Shown here piece after piece: positions 6,441 through 9,007 of a stretch of 9,007 bases of DNA (positions within the stretch are counted from its first letter, which is position 1; the number at the start of each line of letters is the position of its first letter). Location of the stretch: the NCBI GenBank assembly GCA_963632245.1, contig CAVGTF010000099.1, forward strand, positions 1-9,007, given 5' to 3'. The notes beneath the pieces are model-generated. The model was not told where the DNA came from. It did not search any database and saw nothing but the letters and a program-made list of their open reading frames with translations. This DNA comes from UBA1724 sp963632245. Lineage in GTDB: Bacteria > Verrucomicrobiota > Lentisphaeria > Oligosphaerales > Oligosphaeraceae. The position numbers and the translations under genes are program-made.

Positions 6441-7013
6441 ATGCCTGTCAACGATCGCATTGGAGCCAAGATTCGTGATCTTCGGGAGCTTCGTAGCGTG
6501 AGCCTGGAGGAATTGGGCGCGCGCACGGGGTTGTCGGTGGAGTTGTTGGGTCAGATTGAGAAGGGCGAGATCGCGTTGTCTCTGGCGCCGTTGCAGGCCA
6601 TCGCTCGTGGACTCGGATGCCGTCTTGGCACCTTCCTGGATGACTCCTCTCTGTCGGGGCCTGTGATCAGCGATGCCAACATCAAGGAGGACGACGGCGA
6701 GCTGCGGTTCTCGGGCGGTCACCAGGGCGGACTGGTCTTCCATGCGTTGTCGGTGAACAAGGCGGACCGCAGCATGGAGCCCTTCGTGGTTGAGGTGAAG
6801 CCGGCTTCTGCGGAGAAATACGAGCTGTCGAGCCACGAGGGCGAGGAGTTCGTCTTTGTGTTGGAGGGCGCCATTGAGGTGGTCTATGGCAAAGAGCACT
6901 ACCGTGTGGAGAAGGGCCAGAGCATCTACTACGATTCCATCGTGCCGCACCACCTGCATGCCGCTGGCGAGCAGGGCGCGCGGATTCTGGCGGTGATTTA
7001 CTCCCCCAAATGA
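6441..7013 (+). CDS. XRE-family transcriptional regulator with C-terminal cupin domain
   Basis: A 190-aa cytosolic regulator. Residues about 7-62 form an XRE/Cro-type helix-turn-helix (RIGAKIRDLRELRSVSLEELGART, with the recognition helix around LSVELLGQIEKGE). Residues about 112-186 form a small cupin barrel. Cupin motif 1 is SHEGEEFVFVLEG (131-143; H132 and E136 are possible metal or ligand contacts, but the second His of HxH is absent). Motif 2 includes VPHHLH (168-173). XRE-cupin proteins such as PuuR and SutR usually repress an adjacent operon and sense a small molecule in the cupin. The ligase gene starts 27 nt downstream in the same direction, so it is the likely target, and its substrate or acyl-CoA product a likely ligand; both points are inference. 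It ends in TGA. No operator palindrome was identified confidently. Confidence 0.92.
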   Translation: MPVNDRIGAKIRDLRELRSVSLEELGARTGLSVELLGQIEKGEIALSLAPLQAIARGLGCRLGTFLDDSSLSGPVISDANIKEDDGELRFSGGHQGGLVFHALSVNKADRSMEPFVVEVKPASAEKYELSSHEGEEFVFVLEGAIEVVYGKEHYRVEKGQSIYYDSIVPHHLHAAGEQGARILAVIYSPK

Positions 7014-7025
7014 GGGATGGCGTTG

Positions 7026-7033
7026 AGAGGAGA
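7026..7033 (+). promoter_or_regulatory. Ribosome binding site that fixes the ligase start
   Basis: AGAGGAGA lies 7 nt before ATG 7041. The alternative in-frame ATG at 7017, three bases after the regulator stop, has no comparable site and would add eight residues. Confidence 0.8.
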
Positions 7034-7040
7034 CACTGCC

Positions 7041-8726
7041 ATGAGTAGCATCTACGACGCGAAGCTGTTTACCGAAAAGACCATCGGGGAGTTCATGAAG
7101 GACCTGGTGGCCACGCAGCCCGACCATCCCTTCATCATGTATCCCGACCGGAACCTCTGCTGGTCCTACAAGGAGTTCGACCAGCGCTGCGAGGATCTGG
7201 CGAAGGGCCTTCTTGCCATTGGAATCAAGCGCGGCGACCACGTGGGCGTCTGGGCGCGAAATGTCCCCGAGTGGCTCACCTTCATGTTCGCCACCGCAAA
7301 GATCGGCTGCGTGCTGGTGACCATCAACACCAACTACAAGATCAGCGAGGTCGAGTACGTCCTGAAGCAGTCCGACATGAAGATGGTGGCCATTGTGGAT
7401 GGCCAGCGGGATGTGAGCTACGTGGACGTGATGTACGAGCTGTTGCCCGAGCTGCGCACCAATCCCCGCGGCTATCTGAACAGCAAGCGCCTTCCTTGCC
7501 TGAAGACGGTGTGCTATCTGGGACAGGAGAAGTTCCGCGGCATGTATTCCAGCGAGGAGCTCTTCGCTTTGGGACGCAGCGTGGATGACGCCGTGTTGCA
7601 GGAGGCCATGAGCGGCATTTCCAATCAGGATGTGGTGAACATGCAGTATACCAGCGGCACCACGGGGTTCCCCAAGGGCGTCATGCTGACCCACCGCAAT
7701 ATCCTGAACAACGGATACTACATCGGCGAGCGGCAGATCCTGACGAAAGAGGACCGTGTCTGCGTGCCGGTGCCGCTCTTCCACTGCTTCGGCTGCGTGC
7801 TGGGCGTCATGGCGGTCTTCTCCCACGGCGCCACGCTGGTGATGTGCGAACAGTTCGATCCGCTACTGGTGCTGGCCTCCGTGCAGAAGGCGAAGGCGAC
7901 GGCACTCTATGGCGTGCCCACCATGTACTACGCCGAGCTGAATCACCCGATGTTCAAGATGTTCGACATGAGTAGCTTGCGTACCGGCATCATGAGCGGC
8001 TCGCTCTGTCCTACCGAGCTCATGCAGCGGGTCATCCGCGAGATGCATATGCCCGAGATCACCATCCCCTACGGCCTCACGGAGTCCTCCCCCGTGATCA
8101 CTATGTCCAGCGCCCACGAGACCTTGGAACGCCGTGTGCAGACGGTGGGAACCATCCAGCCGAATATCGAGATCAAGATCGCGGATCCCGATACCGGCGA
8201 GACACTCCCCCCCAATACCACCGGCGAGATCATGGTGCGTGGCTACACGGTCATGAAGGGCTACTACAAGATGCCCGAGGAGACGAAGAAGGCCATCGAG
8301 CCCGATGGATGGCTCCACTCCGGCGACCTGGGGCAGGTGGACGAAGAGGGATACTACCGCATCACCGGACGACTCAAGGACATGATCATCCGCGGCGGCG
8401 AGAATATCTACCCCCGCGAAATCGAGGAGTTCCTCATGACCAACAAGCGCGTGGAACAGTGCGAGGTCGTGGGCGCCCCCGATAAGAAGTACGGCGAGAT
8501 CGTCTGCGCGTTCATCATCGCGGCGAAGGGTGTCACGGATCTGACCGAGGAGGAGATGCGGGACTACTGCCGCAATAAGATCGCCTTCTACAAGACCCCG
8601 GCACACTTCTTCATCGTGGAGAACTTCCCCCAGACCGCCTCCGGAAAAATCCAGAAGTTCAAGCTCCGCGAGTGGGCACAGAAACTCCTGAATGTGGAGG
8701 CCACACCCGACTTCCAACAGAAGTAG
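7041..8726 (+). CDS. AMP-forming acyl-CoA ligase, ACSF2/YngI-like
   Basis: A 561-aa ANL-superfamily enzyme that activates a carboxylic acid with ATP to an acyl-adenylate and transfers it to coenzyme A. Motifs are the phosphate-binding YTSGTTGFPKG (203-213), PLFHCFGCVLG shortly after, YGLTESSP (344-351), WLHSGDLG (424-431) with the ribose-binding Asp D429, the hinge GRLKD (443-447) followed by MIIRGGENIYPREIE, and the C-terminal catalytic lysine K536 in TASGKIQK. The P-loop surroundings resemble fatty-acyl-CoA ligases of the ACSF2/YngI type, so a medium-chain fatty acid is the best guess; the substrate cannot be read from sequence. All core motifs are intact and the length is normal. No signal peptide or membrane segment is seen, so it is cytosolic. 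It forms a two-gene operon with the XRE-cupin regulator and ends in TAG. Confidence 0.94.
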   Translation: MSSIYDAKLFTEKTIGEFMKDLVATQPDHPFIMYPDRNLCWSYKEFDQRCEDLAKGLLAIGIKRGDHVGVWARNVPEWLTFMFATAKIGCVLVTINTNYKISEVEYVLKQSDMKMVAIVDGQRDVSYVDVMYELLPELRTNPRGYLNSKRLPCLKTVCYLGQEKFRGMYSSEELFALGRSVDDAVLQEAMSGISNQDVVNMQYTSGTTGFPKGVMLTHRNILNNGYYIGERQILTKEDRVCVPVPLFHCFGCVLGVMAVFSHGATLVMCEQFDPLLVLASVQKAKATALYGVPTMYYAELNHPMFKMFDMSSLRTGIMSGSLCPTELMQRVIREMHMPEITIPYGLTESSPVITMSSAHETLERRVQTVGTIQPNIEIKIADPDTGETLPPNTTGEIMVRGYTVMKGYYKMPEETKKAIEPDGWLHSGDLGQVDEEGYYRITGRLKDMIIRGGENIYPREIEEFLMTNKRVEQCEVVGAPDKKYGEIVCAFIIAAKGVTDLTEEEMRDYCRNKIAFYKTPAHFFIVENFPQTASGKIQKFKLREWAQKLLNVEATPDFQQK

Positions 8727-8784
8727 CACACACCGAAAAGCCATCGTCCACCGCTCTGAAATGGAAAACCGGGGCGGAGGGACT

Positions 8785-8898
8785 ATGGTAATCCCGGTGA
8801 CGCCGCATAATGGCACTCTGGACAATTCTTGCATCGGAGTCTCTAGACTCTATCTTTCTTGCACACAGCAGAGCATTCCCAAGCGGCGCCACCACTAA
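8785..8898 (+). other. Possible 37-codon small ORF (weak)
   Basis: An ATG at 8785 follows GGAGG (8776-8780) by 4 nt and opens a 37-codon frame ending in TAA at 8898, just before the terminator. The spacing is short, the product has no recognisable motif, and composition is not clearly coding. It may simply be the ligase 3' untranslated region. Confidence 0.15.
8829..8856 (+). promoter_or_regulatory. Possible promoter inside the ligase 3' region
   Basis: TTGCAT (8829-8834) and TATCTT (8851-8856) are 16 nt apart, the same geometry as the candidate tRNA-Asp and rpsO promoters. A start near 8863 would give a transcript of about 85 nt ending at the terminator, a possible small RNA. A small GAGTC/GACTC inverted repeat (8837-8850) lies in the spacer. 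Confidence 0.2.
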
Positions 8899-8903
8899 TT
8901 TGC

Positions 8904-8950
8904 AAAAAAAGGCCCCTCCTGCGGATTCAATCCGCAAGGGGCCTTTTTTG
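8904..8950. terminator. Bidirectional intrinsic terminator after the ligase gene
   Basis: AAAAAAGGCCCC (8905-8916) pairs with GGGGCCTTTTTT (8938-8949). Inside is a second helix TGCGGAT (8920-8926)/ATCCGCA (8930-8936). The flanking A and T runs make it work in both directions, which hints at a convergent gene beyond the window, though a repeat copy begins first. Confidence 0.93.
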
Positions 8951-9007
8951 TGAAAAAGGAGGAAGGAGGAAGGAGGAAGGAGGAAGGAGGAAGTTAGGCC
9001 AGGGTTT
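8951..9007 (+). repeat. GGAGGAA heptamer repeat module (copy A2), cut by the window end
   Basis: TGAAAAA is followed by five perfect GGAGGAA units (8958-8992) and then the same stretch as copy A1. The match to A1 continues to the last base, so the element runs past the window. It starts directly behind the ligase terminator, just as A1 starts directly behind the prfA hairpin. Confidence 0.9.

Noticed and set aside
6414..7826. Long minus-strand frames opposite the regulator and ligase (also 7863-8834)
   Set aside because: They cover coding strands with intact HTH, cupin and ANL motifs; their translations have biased composition and no ribosome binding site or domain.

Overview
This 9 kb window is a GC-rich, gene-dense bacterial chromosome segment that is almost entirely housekeeping, with repeat-filled intergenic gaps. 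No gene points firmly to a phylum. The mix of rpsO-pnp, a C+ type L31, rpmE-prfA synteny, a KamA-family enzyme and an XRE-cupin/acyl-CoA ligase pair would suit an anaerobic member of the PVC group (Lentisphaerota or Verrucomicrobiota-like), but that is an impression, not a demonstration. A 10-N gap inside pnp and repeat copies cut by both window ends suggest a draft or metagenomic contig.

Layout. Positions 1-460 hold no convincing gene and consist of repeat modules. A tRNA-Asp(GTC) with encoded CCA (462-538) and its terminator follow. Next comes a radical SAM/PLP aminomutase of the KamA family (620-1741). After a possibly structured leader come rpsO and pnp (1989-4377), coupled by a 19-nt gap and a perfect Shine-Dalgarno. 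rpmE (4494-4700) ends in a strong terminator, then a leader with mutually exclusive hairpins leads to prfA (4890-5981). The gap 5982-6440 is a chain of hairpins and repeat modules. A regulator with an XRE DNA-binding domain and a cupin sensor (6441-7013) and an ACSF2/YngI-like acyl-CoA ligase (7041-8726) form a tight operon closed by a bidirectional terminator (8904-8950). The window ends inside another repeat copy.

How the genes work together: tRNA-Asp, S15, L31 and RF1 serve translation (decoding, both ribosomal subunits, termination), and PNPase serves RNA turnover. The regulator/ligase pair is a self-contained catabolic or lipid-activation unit, probably controlled by its own ligand-sensing repressor. 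KamA would make beta-lysine or a related beta-amino acid.

I found no new protein system (no CRISPR, phage, toxin-antitoxin or transposase). The least explained material is non-coding: a modular repeat family built from GC-rich palindromes plus tracts with a strict 7-nt period (CTANNNN and GGAGGAA types). Two copies of its GGAGGAA end begin directly behind gene-terminal hairpins. Secondary candidates are an attenuator-like leader before prfA, a possible S15 feedback site before rpsO, and an 11-bp inverted repeat over the prfA stop codon.
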